A stretch of DNA of 64,000 nt from Roseobacter sp. (GCA_015665415.1 JADFAE010000002.1:62001-126000), one strand, 5' to 3'. Counted from the first letter of the stretch, positions 28,780 through 39,140 are shown. The notes: generated by a model from the sequence alone, not told the origin. Numbers and translations: made by a program.

Positions 28780-29862
28780 TTACCGCACTTTCAGGGTGGC
28801 AAGTCCGATCATCGCCAGGATCAGTGCAATGATCCAGAACCGGATCACGATTGTTGGCTCGGCCCAGCCTTTTTTCTCGTAGTGGTGATGGATCGGTGCC
28901 ATCAAGAAAACGCGCTTGCCAGTGCGCTTGAAATAAAGCACCTGGATGATCACCGACAGTGCTTCAACCACAAACAAGCCCCCAACGATGGCCCAGACCA
29001 GCTCGTGCTTGGTGACCACGGCAATGGCCCCCAAAGCACCGCCAAGCGCCAGCGAGCCGGTATCGCCCATGAACACGGCAGCGGGGGGCGCGTTGTACCA
29101 CAGGAACCCCAGCCCGGCACCAAAGAGAGCGGCGGCAAAGATCAGGATTTCGCCGGTGCCGGGCACATAGTGCACGTCAAGATATTCGGTGAAATCGACC
29201 CGGCCCACCGCATAGGCAATCACGCCCAGGGTGCCCGCCGCGATCATCACCGGCATGATCGCCAACCCATCGAGCCCATCTGTCAGGTTCACCGCATTGG
29301 CGGAGCCAACGATAACCACGATCACAAAGGGCACGTAAAAATAGCCGAGATTGATCAGCGTGTCTTTGAACACCGGCAGCGCCAGTTGGTTCTGCAGGGC
29401 CTCGGGGTGGAAATAGCTGGCCCAAATGGCAGTAATCACCGCAATCAGGATACCCAACAGCAGCCGCAGCTTGCCCGAGACCCCGGCGGTGTTCTGCTTG
29501 GAGACCTTGGCATAGTCATCGGCAAAGCCGATCAGCGCAAAGCTTAGGGTCACAAACAGCACCAGCCAGACAAAGGGATTGTCCAGTCGCGCCCAGACCA
29601 GGGTGGTCGACAACAAGGCACCCACGATCAACAGCCCGCCCATGGTCGGCGTGCCCGCCTTGGAGAAATGGCCTTCGGGACCATCGTCCCGGATCGGTTG
29701 CCCCTTGCCCTGTTTGCGCCGCAGCACATTGATCAGCGGTTTGCCAAACACAAAGCCGAACAGCAGCGCCGTCAGAAAGGCCCCGCCTGCCCGGAAGGTG
29801 ATATAGCGGAACAGGTTGAAAAAATCGCCGCCATCCGACAGGGCCGTCAGCCAATAGAGCAT
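28780..29862 (-). CDS. mraY: Phospho-MurNAc-pentapeptide transferase MraY
   Basis: This 360-residue polytopic enzyme makes lipid I. About ten transmembrane segments are present, along with the family's acidic motifs: D-D-Y-A-K (the Asp pair of loop 2), [10 protein letters not shown] and the H-H-H cluster (P-I-H-H-H-Y-E). It is the last gene before a strong terminator. Confidence 0.96.
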   Translation of the reverse strand: MLYWLTALSDGGDFFNLFRYITFRAGGAFLTALLFGFVFGKPLINVLRRKQGKGQPIRDDGPEGHFSKAGTPTMGGLLIVGALLSTTLVWARLDNPFVWLVLFVTLSFALIGFADDYAKVSKQNTAGVSGKLRLLLGILIAVITAIWASYFHPEALQNQLALPVFKDTLINLGYFYVPFVIVVIVGSANAVNLTDGLDGLAIMPVMIAAGTLGVIAYAVGRVDFTEYLDVHYVPGTGEILIFAAALFGAGLGFLWYNAPPAAVFMGDTGSLALGGALGAIAVVTKHELVWAIVGGLFVVEALSVIIQVLYFKRTGKRVFLMAPIHHHYEKKGWAEPTIVIRFWIIALILAMIGLATLKVR

Positions 29863-29898
29863 CTCGGATCGATCCTCGCCTTTAGATATGTTTCAAGA

Positions 29899-31293
29899 TT
29901 AGCGCTTGCAATGACCCAATTCCCGGATGCCGTCAACGACCTTGGCCAGGCCAGCACTCAATGAGCCTTTGGCCAGCACAATATCGCCACAGGCCAGCTG
30001 CGCCGCGAGATCCGGCAGAACATCCGCCGAGGCGGCATAGTGAGTGCCGCGCTTGCCCTCCGGCAAGGCCGCATGCAGATGCGCCATCAACGGGCCAATG
30101 CAGTGGATCTGGTCAATCTGTTCGATGGCCTCGAGATCGGCCATGCCGACGTGCAGCGCCACCTCCTGCGGGCCCAGCTCGCCCATGTCGCCCAGATAGG
30201 CAATCTTGCGCCCTGCGCCCTGCATCGGCGTTGCAGCCAGAACCCCAAGCGCCGCCGCCATCGAGGTGGGATTGGCGTTGTAGCTGTCGTCAAGGATCAG
30301 CAGCTTGCCGCCCTCCATCTCGACCTCAACCCGTGCCCCACGCCCCTTGACGGGTGACCACAGCGCCAAGGCCTGCGCAGCCCGGACCACATCAGCCCCA
30401 AGCGCGGCCACGGCGGCCAGCGCCCCCAGCGCATTCATCGCAAAATGCGCGCCCAGCGACTGGATGTGCAGCTCAAGATTGACGTCACCGCATTGCACAT
30501 CGGCAAGGGTTTCTTCGCCCAGGATCCGCGTTGCCAGCAGCCTGTATTCTGCGGCCGTCCCCCCAAACCAAACCTGCCGGGACCCTAACCGGTGGGCTTC
30601 ACTGGCCAAGACCGGGGCCTCGGCAATATCTGCGTTCAACACCGCGACGCCGCCGGGCTCCAGCCCTTCCAGAATGGCGGCTTTTTCACGGGCAATCCCT
30701 GCCACATCCTCAAAGGCCTCAAGATGCACCGCCGCCACGGTGGTCACCATGGCCACATGCGGGCGCGCCTGACGAGCCAGCGGCGCAATCTCGCCGGGGT
30801 GGTTCATGCCGATCTCGATCACTGCATAGTCTGTGTCGCGCGGCATCCGTGCCAAAGTCAGCGGCACTCCCCAATGGTTGTTGTAGCTGGCCACAGCCGC
30901 ATGGGTGCGGCCCTGATCCGCCAGCATACAAGCAAGCATCTCCTTGGTTGAGGTCTTGCCCACAGAGCCGGTGACGGCCACCACACGGGCCTGGCTGCGG
31001 GCCCGGGCCGCCTGACCCAGAGCTTCGAGCGCGGCCTGCACATCCTCTACCAGCAACAGCGGTGCATCGGCGGCTACGCCCTCTGGGCGATGGGTGACCA
31101 GCGCCGCGCCTGCGCCCTTTGCCAGCGCCTGAGCAACAAAGTCGTGACCATCGCGCGCGGCCTTCAGCGCCACAAACAAATCGCCGGGCTGCAAGCTACG
31201 GGTATCAATGGATATCCCGCAGACCTGCCAGTCTCCCTGCGCCTGGCCACCGGTTGCCGTTGCCGCCTCTGTCGCGGTCCAAAGAGTGCTCAT
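29899..31293 (-). CDS. murF: UDP-MurNAc-tripeptide--D-alanyl-D-alanine ligase MurF
   Basis: This 464-residue Mur ligase adds the D-Ala-D-Ala made by Ddl. The ATP loop is G-S-V-G-K-T-S-T-K, followed by N-N-H-W-G-V-P-L and D-D-S-Y-N-A-N-P-T-S, all family markers. Its ATG overlaps the murE stop by four bases, so translation is coupled. Confidence 0.96.
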   Translation of the reverse strand: MSTLWTATEAATATGGQAQGDWQVCGISIDTRSLQPGDLFVALKAARDGHDFVAQALAKGAGAALVTHRPEGVAADAPLLLVEDVQAALEALGQAARARSQARVVAVTGSVGKTSTKEMLACMLADQGRTHAAVASYNNHWGVPLTLARMPRDTDYAVIEIGMNHPGEIAPLARQARPHVAMVTTVAAVHLEAFEDVAGIAREKAAILEGLEPGGVAVLNADIAEAPVLASEAHRLGSRQVWFGGTAAEYRLLATRILGEETLADVQCGDVNLELHIQSLGAHFAMNALGALAAVAALGADVVRAAQALALWSPVKGRGARVEVEMEGGKLLILDDSYNANPTSMAAALGVLAATPMQGAGRKIAYLGDMGELGPQEVALHVGMADLEAIEQIDQIHCIGPLMAHLHAALPEGKRGTHYAASADVLPDLAAQLACGDIVLAKGSLSAGLAKVVDGIRELGHCKR

Positions 31294-32789
31294 ATCGCTT
31301 TCCCGTCCAGAACCGCCACAGCCATGCTGGCCTGCTCGACATCATCAAAGGGCAAGACATCGGTGCCGACAATCTGGCCGCTTTCATGGCCCTTGCCGCA
31401 GATCAGCAGCACATCCCCAGCGCCCAGCATATCGACACCACGCAGGATCGCCTCAGCCCGGTCACCGACCTCCAACGCCTCCGGCGCCCCACCTTTGACA
31501 GCGGCGCGGATCACATCCGGATCCTCAGTGCGCGGATTGTCATCGGTGACAATGACCCGATCGGCGTTCTCATGCGCCGCCTGCCCCATCAGGGGGCGTT
31601 TCGATGCATCGCGATCCCCGCCGGCGCCGATGATGGCAATCAGCCGCCCCAAGACATGCGGCCGAAGCGCCTTGATCGCAGTGGCCACCGCATCCGGCGT
31701 ATGGGCGTAGTCGACAAAGACCGCCGCGCCATTATCGCGGGTCGCCGCATGTTCCATGCGCCCGCGCACCGTAGTGAGGCGCGGCAGAGTTTCAAACACC
31801 TCAACCGGATCTTCGCCACTGGCAATCACCAGCCCGCAGGCCAACAGCACGTTTTCGGCCTGAAATCCGCCAATTAGGTTGAGCCGTGCCTGAAAGGGCC
31901 GATCGTGCCAGGAAAACAGCAGATCCTGTCCAGTGCCATCGTAGCGCATGCCAGAGAGGCTGATATCGCCCAGCCCGCGCCCCACGCTGAGCACCTCTTG
32001 CCCGCGCGCAGCGGCCACGGCGCGCATTTCTGCGCCCCGGGGATCGGTCATGTTGATCACGGCAACCCCCTCTTCGGGCAGCACCCGGCGGAACAACCCC
32101 GCCTTGGCGGCGAAATAGGCCTCAAAGGTTTCGTGATAATCGAGATGGTCCTGAGTGAAATTGGTAAAACCCGCCGCCGCCAGCTGCACCCCATCCAGGC
32201 GACACTGGTCCAGCCCATGCGAGGAGGCCTCCATCGCCGCATGGGTGACCCCGGCAGCGGCGGCCCTGGCGAGGGCGCGATGCAGCGTGATCGGCTCTGG
32301 CGTGGTATGAGCCAGCGGATGGCTCCAGGCGCCTTCAATGCCGGTGGTGCCAAGGTTCACCGCCTCATGACCCAGCTCACACCAGATCTGGCGGACAAAG
32401 GTCGCCACCGAGGTTTTGCCATTGGTGCCCGTGACCGCCACCATGGTCTGAGGCTGCGCCCCGAACCACAGGGCCGCGGCATAGGCCAGCGCCTGGCGCG
32501 GGTCTTCGACGAGGACCACGGCTGCATGACTGTCTGCAAGCGGCTTGGCGGCAATCTGCGCCCCTGCGGCATCGGTCAGAATGGCGGTGGCCCCCTGTTC
32601 CAATGCGGCGGGGATGAACTTGGCGCCATGCACCTGACTGCCCGGCAGGGCGGCAAACAGCGTGCCCTGCCCGACCCGGCGGCTGTCCACTTCCAGACCG
32701 GAAATCAGCGGATCAGCTCCGCCGCGCGCGGTCAGGCCCAGCTCGCTCAGCGGGCGGGGATCGAGAATGTCTTTGGGGTTGCTGCGCAT
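31290..32789 (-). CDS. murE: UDP-MurNAc-tripeptide synthetase MurE (meso-DAP type)
   Basis: This 499-residue Mur ligase adds the third stem residue. The ATP loop is G-T-N-G-K-T-S-V, and the specificity motif D-N-P-R is present, which marks meso-diaminopimelate as substrate. It is coupled to murF by a four-base overlap. A hairpin follows the ftsI stop just upstream. Confidence 0.96.
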   Translation of the reverse strand: MRSNPKDILDPRPLSELGLTARGGADPLISGLEVDSRRVGQGTLFAALPGSQVHGAKFIPAALEQGATAILTDAAGAQIAAKPLADSHAAVVLVEDPRQALAYAAALWFGAQPQTMVAVTGTNGKTSVATFVRQIWCELGHEAVNLGTTGIEGAWSHPLAHTTPEPITLHRALARAAAAGVTHAAMEASSHGLDQCRLDGVQLAAAGFTNFTQDHLDYHETFEAYFAAKAGLFRRVLPEEGVAVINMTDPRGAEMRAVAAARGQEVLSVGRGLGDISLSGMRYDGTGQDLLFSWHDRPFQARLNLIGGFQAENVLLACGLVIASGEDPVEVFETLPRLTTVRGRMEHAATRDNGAAVFVDYAHTPDAVATAIKALRPHVLGRLIAIIGAGGDRDASKRPLMGQAAHENADRVIVTDDNPRTEDPDVIRAAVKGGAPEALEVGDRAEAILRGVDMLGAGDVLLICGKGHESGQIVGTDVLPFDDVEQASMAVAVLDGKAI

Positions 32790-32814
32790 CTGCGGCCCTC
32801 ACCAGGAATCAGGG

Positions 32815-32833
32815 CCCGGGATCAGGTCCCGGG
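32815..32833 (-). repeat. Hairpin between ftsI and murE
   Basis: CCCGGGA and TCCCGGG form a perfect 7-bp stem with a five-base loop immediately after the ftsI stop. There is no T run, so it is more likely a stability or processing element than a terminator. Confidence 0.5.
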
Positions 32834-32834
32834 A

Positions 32835-34619
32835 TCAGTTTGAGGTGAGGGTTATACCAGTCACCTCTGTGGGTTCAACTTGTGGTCTGAGGCCCAATAG
32901 CGGTGCCAGCCGACCGATCATTTCCGCAGCCACCGGCACAGCGGTCCAGCCTGCGGTGCGGCGTTCTTCGCCATGGGCAATCACCGAAGGCTCATCCAGG
33001 GTGACCACCAGGACGTATTTGGGATCATGCGCCGGAAAGATCGAAGCAAAGGTGGCAATCACCTTGTCCTCATAATAGCCGCCGCGGGGACGCGGTTTGT
33101 CGGCGGTGCCGGTCTTGCCGCCGACCTGATAGCCAGGCACACGGGCAAAACTGGCGGTGCCTTCGGTCACCACCTTGCGCAGCATGATGCGCGCGGCCTC
33201 AGCGGCCTCAGCCGACAGGATCCGCTGGCCCAGCTGCGGCCCATCCTGTTTCAGAATGGTGGGGCTGACATAATGGCCGCCATTGGCAATGGCGGCATAG
33301 CCTGCCGCCAGATGCATGGGTGTGGTCGAGATCCCATGTCCGTAGGAAATCGTCATCGCCGAAAGCTCAGACCAGTTCTTGGGCAACAAGGGCTTGCCGC
33401 CTTGGGCCTCGACGATCTCGAAGGGGGTGGCTTCCAGCATGCCCAGACTACCCAGAAAATCGCGCTGACGCTCAGCGCCGATCTGCTGTGCCAGACGGGC
33501 GGTGCCGATGTTGGAGGATTTCACGATGATTTTGGTCACCGACAACTCGTTGCCATAGTTGCGGAAATCACGGATGGCGAATTTGCCCCAGCGCAATGGC
33601 CCGCGGGTGTCGATCACGGTTTCCGGGTTCACAAGCCCAAGGTCGACGGCCTGCGCTGCGGCAAAGATCTTGAAGGTGGAGCCCAGCTCATAGACCCCCT
33701 GTACCGCACGGTTGAACAGCGGGCTCACTGAGGGATCAAATCCAGAGGCAGGCGAGCGCGGGCGCTCGTTGGGGTCAAAGTCCGGCAGCGACACAACAGA
33801 AATCACCTCGCCGGTCTGTACATCCATCAGGATCGAGGTGGCGCCCTTGGCGTTCATCAGCTTCATGCCGCCATCCAAGACCCGTTCGGCGGCGGCCTGC
33901 ACCGTCAGATCGAGCGACAGCGCCAGGGGTTTGCTGCCATTGCCGGGATCGCGCAGATAGTCGTCAAATTGTTTCTCAACACCCGCAACCCCGATCACCT
34001 CGGCGGCATTGACACCCTCCTTGCCAAAGCCTGCCCCGCCCAGCACATGGGCCGCAACAGAGCCATTGGGATAAAGCCGCATCTCGCGGGGGCCAAACAG
34101 CAGGCCGGGATCGCCAATATCATGCACCGCTTGTTTTTGCTCGGGGCTGATTTTCTTTTTGATCCACAGGAACTTGCGACTACCGGTAAAATCCTGCAGC
34201 AGACGCGCGCGATCCAGATCCGGGAAAATCTCAACCAGACGGTCCACCGCATTGACCGGATCGATCAACTGGGGCGGCTGCACATAGAGCGAATGGGTCT
34301 CGAAATTGGTGGCCAGAATGCGGCCCTGACGATCAACGATATCCGCACGCTGCATGGCAATGGCACTGCCCGCCACACTGGCAACAGGTTCGCGCGCCTC
34401 AGAGGTGGCCAACATGCCCATGCGCCCAGCCACGGCGGCATAGGCGCACAGGAAAAACACCCCCAGAACCAATAGACGCCCCTCGGCACGTTGGCGCGAT
34501 TTGACCTGCATCTCGTCGTGACGCTGGCGGATGTTTTCTTTCTCGATGATATCAGGGTTTTCACCCTTGGCGCGGGCATCCAGGATTCGGGCTAGCGGGC
34601 GCAGAGGTGTGCGGATCAT
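32835..34619 (-). CDS. ftsI: Septal transpeptidase FtsI (PBP3)
   Basis: This 594-residue class B penicillin-binding protein has an N-terminal transmembrane helix near residues 45-65, a dimerisation/pedestal region and a transpeptidase domain. All three active-site motifs are visible: S-T-F-K with the acylated Ser, S-S-N, and K-T-G-T. It overlaps ftsL by four bases. Confidence 0.96.
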   Translation of the reverse strand: MIRTPLRPLARILDARAKGENPDIIEKENIRQRHDEMQVKSRQRAEGRLLVLGVFFLCAYAAVAGRMGMLATSEAREPVASVAGSAIAMQRADIVDRQGRILATNFETHSLYVQPPQLIDPVNAVDRLVEIFPDLDRARLLQDFTGSRKFLWIKKKISPEQKQAVHDIGDPGLLFGPREMRLYPNGSVAAHVLGGAGFGKEGVNAAEVIGVAGVEKQFDDYLRDPGNGSKPLALSLDLTVQAAAERVLDGGMKLMNAKGATSILMDVQTGEVISVVSLPDFDPNERPRSPASGFDPSVSPLFNRAVQGVYELGSTFKIFAAAQAVDLGLVNPETVIDTRGPLRWGKFAIRDFRNYGNELSVTKIIVKSSNIGTARLAQQIGAERQRDFLGSLGMLEATPFEIVEAQGGKPLLPKNWSELSAMTISYGHGISTTPMHLAAGYAAIANGGHYVSPTILKQDGPQLGQRILSAEAAEAARIMLRKVVTEGTASFARVPGYQVGGKTGTADKPRPRGGYYEDKVIATFASIFPAHDPKYVLVVTLDEPSVIAHGEERRTAGWTAVPVAAEMIGRLAPLLGLRPQVEPTEVTGITLTSN

Positions 34620-34978
34620 GGGCGCTGTGCTCCGGCATTGGCGGCGTTCAGACCCGAGACATCAACCCCTTCGGTGATCCGCAGCTCGGGCTGGGCCGGA
34701 TAGGTGACCTCATCCACCCGGCCAAACTGGTCAGGGCGCAGGGGCAAGAGCCCCAGACGTTCAAAATTCAGCTCTGCCAGTTCGATCAACCGATCGGGGC
34801 GGTTGAGATAGGCCCATTCCGCCCTGAGCACGCTGAGCCGGACCTGAGCGGAGCCGATTTCACGCTGCAATCCCCGTGTCTCTTTCAACACCTGCTGCGT
34901 CGCATAGTTTTCCTGGTAGGCCCAAAAAGCGAGACCAAAGACCGAGAGTGCCGTCAAAACATAGAGGAGTGATTTCAT
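34616..34978 (-). CDS. ftsL: Cell division protein FtsL
   Basis: This 120-residue bitopic protein has one N-terminal transmembrane helix (about residues 3-18) and a coiled coil (about 25-70), the usual FtsL design. It would form the FtsQLB scaffold that activates FtsWI. Sequence conservation is low, so its place between rsmH and ftsI is the main support. Confidence 0.88.
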   Translation of the reverse strand: MKSLLYVLTALSVFGLAFWAYQENYATQQVLKETRGLQREIGSAQVRLSVLRAEWAYLNRPDRLIELAELNFERLGLLPLRPDQFGRVDEVTYPAQPELRITEGVDVSGLNAANAGAQRP

Positions 34979-35971
34979 TTACTTACGCCCCTCTTTCAAC
35001 TGTGGCATACTGAGATCCTTGGCGCTGATCGGCACCGGCGCGGCACTGGTCCGCCGCCCGACCCGCAGCCGGGCAGAGCGTGAACGCGGGTTATCCGCCA
35101 ACTCCTCGTCATCGGGGCCAACCGCCTTGCGGGTGACCAATTCAAACTGCGAGGGGATCTCTTCTGTTTCAGGCGCATAGCGATTGGCCCGCCCGGTCTT
35201 GCCCGCGCGGTGCTGGAAAAAGCGCTTCACCATGCGGTCTTCGACGGAATGGAAGGTCACCACGGCCAAGAGCCCGCCAGGCTTGAGCGCGCGTTCGGCG
35301 GCCAAGAGCCCGTTGAACAGTTCTTCGTATTCTGCGTTCACCGCAATCCGCAGCGCCTGAAAACTGCGGGTGGCCGGATGCGATTTTCCGGGTTTTCCGC
35401 GCGGCAGGCAGCCCTCAACCAGTTTGGCGAGTTGCAGCGTCGTGGTGATCGGCTCCAACTCGCGGGCTTTGACGATGGATTTGGCGATGCGGCGGCTAGC
35501 GCGCTCTTCGCCAAAGTGAAACAGGATATCGGCAAGCTGCACTTCGGAAAGCTCTGCCACCAGATCGGCCGCTGAGGGGCCGGACTGCGACATTCGCATG
35601 TCCAACGGCCCGTCGCGCATAAAGGAAAAGCCACGTTCCGCCAGGTCCAGCTGCATCGACGAGACCCCGAGATCCAGCACCACGCCATCCAGATCCTGGG
35701 CATATTCATCCATCTTGGAAAAGACGCCCTCTTGCAGAACTAGGCGGTCGCCATAGTCTGCGGCCCAGGGCTGGGCCAGTTCAAAGGCCAAGGGGTCGCG
35801 ATCGACCCCAATCACCTGATCGGCACCCGCCTCGAGCAAACCGCGGGTGTAGCCCCCAGCGCCAAAAGTGCCATCCAACCAGCGCCCGGTCACCGGCGCC
35901 ACCGCCTTGAGCAAGGGGCGCAGCAGCACAGGCACATGAGGACCGGAGGAAGTATTGCGGTCCGTTGTCAT
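34979..35971 (-). CDS. rsmH: 16S rRNA (cytosine-1402-N4)-methyltransferase RsmH
   Basis: This 330-residue SAM-dependent methyltransferase modifies C1402 in the decoding centre. The opening H-V-P-V-L-L, the SAM motif [20 protein letters not shown] and the late [12 protein letters not shown] are standard. Its stop abuts the ftsL start, and it begins two bases after the mraZ stop. Confidence 0.96.
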   Translation of the reverse strand: MTTDRNTSSGPHVPVLLRPLLKAVAPVTGRWLDGTFGAGGYTRGLLEAGADQVIGVDRDPLAFELAQPWAADYGDRLVLQEGVFSKMDEYAQDLDGVVLDLGVSSMQLDLAERGFSFMRDGPLDMRMSQSGPSAADLVAELSEVQLADILFHFGEERASRRIAKSIVKARELEPITTTLQLAKLVEGCLPRGKPGKSHPATRSFQALRIAVNAEYEELFNGLLAAERALKPGGLLAVVTFHSVEDRMVKRFFQHRAGKTGRANRYAPETEEIPSQFELVTRKAVGPDDEELADNPRSRSARLRVGRRTSAAPVPISAKDLSMPQLKEGRK

Positions 35972-35973
35972 GT

Positions 35974-36477
35974 CTAAAGGCCTCCGGTGCCATCCAGGAA
36001 CTGCACGGGATCAAAGTCATCCGGCAGCTCTTCCATCCATTTTTCGCTTTCCGCCTGTTCTTCTGCCTCAAAGGTCTCTGGCTTCCAGATCTGAAAGGTA
36101 TCCCCTGCGGCGATGAAGAAGGCTTCTTTTTCGAGGTCGATCTTGTTGCGCAGCTTGGCGGGCAATACCAGGCGGCCGGTCTCATCTACCGTGGTCGGGA
36201 AAGACTGGCCGTGGAACATCCGTTGCAGCATTTTGCGCTGCATGGAGCCGCGCGGCAAGGCATCGATCTTGGCGTCGACCTCTTCGATGGCTTGCATGGT
36301 GTAGCATTCGAGGAAATTGCGGCGCTGATCGCCATAGACGATCACCAGTTCGGGATTTTCACCGGATTTCCAATTGGGATCGGCAGCCTCGACCACACGG
36401 CGAAAGGAGGCCGGAATCGAGACCCGCCCCTTTGTGTCCACCTTATGGTGGCTTTCGCCTCTGAACCTGCGGCCCAA
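35974..36477 (-). CDS. mraZ: Transcriptional regulator MraZ, TTG start
   Basis: The protein has 167 residues with two SpoVT-AbrB-like repeats, each containing the D-x-x-G-R motif (D-T-K-G-R-V-S-I-P near residue 15 and D-E-T-G-R-L-V-L-P near residue 95). MraZ binds repeated TGGG boxes and regulates its own dcw operon. Homology begins with G-R-R-F-R-G-E-S at a TTG codon (36477) that has AGGGA about seven bases upstream. The upstream in-frame ATG and GTG starts would add 32 or more unrelated residues. It is the first gene of the operon. Confidence 0.92.
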   Translation of the reverse strand: MGRRFRGESHHKVDTKGRVSIPASFRRVVEAADPNWKSGENPELVIVYGDQRRNFLECYTMQAIEEVDAKIDALPRGSMQRKMLQRMFHGQSFPTTVDETGRLVLPAKLRNKIDLEKEAFFIAAGDTFQIWKPETFEAEEQAESEKWMEELPDDFDPVQFLDGTGGL

Positions 36478-36927
36478 AATACCGTCCCTTTTTGCGCGCC
36501 TTTGGCGCATTTCAACCCCAGAAAGTAAAAGGGGCGGGCTGATCTGCTGCCACTGATCAACCCGCCTCCCAATTCCCGCTGAGCGGGGGTGTCCGACTGC
36601 GCGCGCCACCTGGGGGGATGTCTGCTCGCCCGCGCGCCGGATCTCTCATTGTTCGAATGAAGTGAAGGCCTGTATGAAACCTGCTTATTATTATGAGCTT
36701 GGGGTCTTTGGCGCCCCGATATGCTCTCCGCTGCATCCGATGAACTAGGGATACTATGGGAATTCATGGTCTGACAAGAGAAAATCTGGAAAACAGGGCC
36801 AAGGCACAGAAGTTCAGCCAAAAGAAAACGGCGGAACCACGTCAAAACTGAGGGCAGACGGACATAAATTGCCTAAAGCTGATGCAGACACACTAGATAT
36901 AGGGGTGAAAAAATTCTCACTTCAGCG

Positions 36928-36951
36928 CCCAAAATAGCCCATGATTTCCCA
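36928..36951 (-). promoter_or_regulatory. MraZ-box array, promoter-proximal
   Basis: Read on the minus strand, TGGG occurs at 36951-36948, 36941-36938 and 36931-36928. These are three copies with exactly 10-bp spacing, matching the TGGGN-N5 direct repeats bound by E. coli MraZ. The site is about 450 bases upstream of mraZ. Confidence 0.7.
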
Positions 36952-37116
36952 GCCAAGTGTTTCATGTCAGCCCTTAGATAAGAATGTTCCACATATGTTC
37001 CTAGTCCAGCCTGTGAATAACTTTGCGAATAAGTGGATTTCCGCCAAAATCAGCAACTGATTCGCGGAGACCCACCGCGGATCCTAAACAACAGGAGCTC
37101 CGGAGCGAGGGGCTGA

Positions 37117-37149
37117 CCCATGATTTCCCATAGCTCCCATGGTTTCCCG
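37117..37149 (-). promoter_or_regulatory. Second MraZ-box array
   Basis: On the minus strand CGGG (37149-37146), TGGG (37139-37136), TGGG (37130-37127) and TGGG (37120-37117) are spaced 10, 9 and 10 bp. Thirteen bases around each of the TGGG-AAATCA-TGGG pairs are identical to the array at 36938-36951. No gene is supported anywhere in 36478-37432. Confidence 0.55.
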
Positions 37150-37432
37150 TAGCCCCGGTGTTTTTCCGGTTGGAGCCCGTGTCAAATCCCCCTACAGAGC
37201 CATTGGTCTGAGCACCCAGAAAGTCAGCGCGCGGATCAAGGCCAGCAAGCCAGCCCACAAGCAACGGAAAGGCATTTGGGGAGCCTAGCGGCCAAACGAC
37301 GGGCCAAACTACCAGGCAGCAGCCCTCTGGCAAGGCACCCTCACAGGTCATTCCCGGCCCGCGTCGCATCCCCAAAGACCTCAGATCACCTAAGACTCTG
37401 ATTGCGGCCCCTCTGGCGCCTGACCTCCTGGG

Positions 37433-38596
37433 TCACGCCATGCCTCCGCCAATCAATCCCTTGGCAATCTGCTCATAGGCCTGCGCTACGGGGCCATCAC
37501 CCGTCGCCACGGGGGTTCCGGCATCCCCCGCCAGACGGGTTTCCAGATCAATGGGCAGCGCCCCCAACAAGGGCAGGCCCAGCGTCTTGGCCTCTGCCGC
37601 AACACCGCCGTGACCAAAGATGTGGTGTTCGCCGCCGCAATCGGGACAGGTAAAGAAGGACATGTTCTCAATGAGGCCCAGTACCGGCGTCTTGAGGGTC
37701 TTGAACATATCCAGCGCCTTGCGTGCATCGATCAAGGCCACATCCTGCGGGGTGCTCACCACGATTGCACCGCTCAGCTCGCTTTTGGTGCAGAGCGTCA
37801 GCTGGACATCGCCAGTGCCCGGCGGCAAATCGACGATCAGCACGTCCAGCTCACCCCAGTTCACCTGGCCCAGCATCTGCTGCAGCGCGCCCATCAACAT
37901 CGGGCCCCGCCAGACCACAGCCTTGTCTTCTTCCACCATCAGGCCAATCGACATCAGGGTCACCCCATGTGCGCGCAGAGGCTCGATCTGTTTGCCATCC
38001 GGGCTGCTTGGACGGCCCGAGACCCCCATCATGCGCGGTTGGCTCGGCCCATAGATATCCGCATCCAACAACCCCACCCGACGACCCTGACGGGCCAGCG
38101 CCACCGCAAGATTGGCGCTGACAGTGGATTTGCCCACCCCTCCCTTGCCAGAGGCAACCGCCAGAATGCGCGCCACGCCTGCGGGTTTGGTCGGACCTGC
38201 CTGTGGCTTGGGGTGTCCGCCTATTTTCAGACTTGGCGCGGCGGTTGCAGCTGCGCCACCCGCAGCCGCCCCACCAGCTCGACCAGCAGTCAGGCCACCC
38301 GTCGGCGCTGGCCCATGGGCCGTCAGGGCAGCAGAGACCGCCACCACGCCCTCCAGCGCCAGAACGGCCGCCTCTGTGGCCCGGCGCAGCGGCTCCATAT
38401 GCTGGGCAATGGCCGGACTGGGGGCCTCGATGACATAGGAGACCTTGACCGCTGCCCTCTCTCCCGCATCCGCGCCTGCATTGGCAACAGGCTGGATCGT
38501 CAGGGCGCGCAGCATATCGCGAGAAATCAGCGTCCCGCCATCGGGCAAAGCCAGACGCTCCAAGGCCGCTTGCACCTGTTTTTCTGTCACTGACAT
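37433..38596 (-). CDS. mrp: Mrp/ApbC iron-sulfur cluster carrier ATPase
   Basis: This 387-residue P-loop ATPase loads Fe-S clusters onto apoproteins. An N-terminal MIP18/DUF59 domain (about residues 1-90) is joined by an Ala/Gly-rich linker to the Mrp domain. The deviant Walker A is G-K-G-G-V-G-K-S-T, and the C-x2-C is F-T-C-P-D-C-G-G. The frame runs 136 codons further upstream, but the ATG at 38596 has GAGGAG eight bases away and begins the conserved domain. Confidence 0.94.
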   Translation of the reverse strand: MSVTEKQVQAALERLALPDGGTLISRDMLRALTIQPVANAGADAGERAAVKVSYVIEAPSPAIAQHMEPLRRATEAAVLALEGVVAVSAALTAHGPAPTGGLTAGRAGGAAAGGAAATAAPSLKIGGHPKPQAGPTKPAGVARILAVASGKGGVGKSTVSANLAVALARQGRRVGLLDADIYGPSQPRMMGVSGRPSSPDGKQIEPLRAHGVTLMSIGLMVEEDKAVVWRGPMLMGALQQMLGQVNWGELDVLIVDLPPGTGDVQLTLCTKSELSGAIVVSTPQDVALIDARKALDMFKTLKTPVLGLIENMSFFTCPDCGGEHHIFGHGGVAAEAKTLGLPLLGALPIDLETRLAGDAGTPVATGDGPVAQAYEQIAKGLIGGGMA

Positions 38597-38824
38597 CTCC
38601 TGCACTCCTCTTTGAAGTCCGGCACAGGATGGTGCCGTCGTCTCATGCGAGATGCACAGTGTGCGCCTTACGCCCCCGACGCAAGGGCAAGCGTCGCGCC
38701 TGCTGCAACCAACTGCCCTGGCGGCAGGCAGGATTTCACAAATTCGCTCAAAAAGTAACCTGTTTACAAATGCGTAACAATGGACCCATGCAAATGCTGC
38801 ATAGCAGAAATGCTCACTTCGGGG

Positions 38825-38853
38825 ATTGTGCGGGCGCAGCAATTGCCTATTTT
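38825..38853 (+). promoter_or_regulatory. RpoH-type promoter of ccaF1-CcsR
   Basis: ATTG, a 17-base spacer, and CCTATTT fit the heat-shock sigma (RpoHI/RpoHII) pattern CTTG-N17-CYTATNT known from Rhodobacter, with one mismatch in the -35. It lies about 60 bases before the ccaF1 ATG. The rest of 38597-38913 shows only the divergent mrp leader. Confidence 0.6.
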
Positions 38854-38913
38854 CAGTCTCAAGCAACGCCGATACCGGCACAAACAAATTGACCAGTTCT
38901 GAGGATCCATCCG

Positions 38914-39132
38914 ATGGCCGCTGTACAGCAAATCGCATCCCATAAAAGCCCTTTCCTGGCCCATGTTCTGAGCTGGGTAGAAGAGTTGGGCGCAAAATTC
39001 GCACGGTTTCGCCTGTATCGCCAAACCGTCAATGAGCTGTCATCTCTCTCCAATCGCGAGCTGGCCGATCTGGGCCTGCATCATTCGATGATCAAGCGCA
39101 TCGCCCTGCAGGCGGCCTACGAGAACAAGTAA
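38914..39132 (+). CDS. ccaF1: DUF1127 protein, CcaF1-like RNA-associated factor
   Basis: This 72-residue basic protein ends in a DUF1127 domain: a helix with [10 protein letters not shown], then [14 protein letters not shown]. In Rhodobacter sphaeroides a DUF1127 protein of nearly the same length, CcaF1, is co-transcribed with four CcsR sRNAs and affects RNA turnover. The same gene order is present here, with four CCTCCTCCC hairpins starting ten bases after the stop. Assignment rests on that synteny and domain match. Confidence 0.85.
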   Translation: MAAVQQIASHKSPFLAHVLSWVEELGAKFARFRLYRQTVNELSSLSNRELADLGLHHSMIKRIALQAAYENK

Positions 39133-39140
39133 TAGAGATC

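Noticed and set aside
36540-36575. Further TGGGA box close to mraZ
   Set aside because: There is a single match without the 10-bp repeated spacing, so it is not supported as part of an operator.
37012-37020. TGTGAATAA, a match to a DnaA box
   Set aside because: It is a single 9-base match with no neighbours. It can occur by chance and is no evidence for an origin.
37001-37375. 124-codon minus-strand open frame upstream of mraZ
   Set aside because: It has no ribosome site and atypical composition, and it contains the second MraZ-box array. It is better read as regulatory DNA.
36478-37432. Possible RNase P RNA upstream of mraZ
   Set aside because: I looked for the conserved GAGGAAAGTCC and ACAGAAA-type segments on both strands and found none. 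No structured RNA is called.
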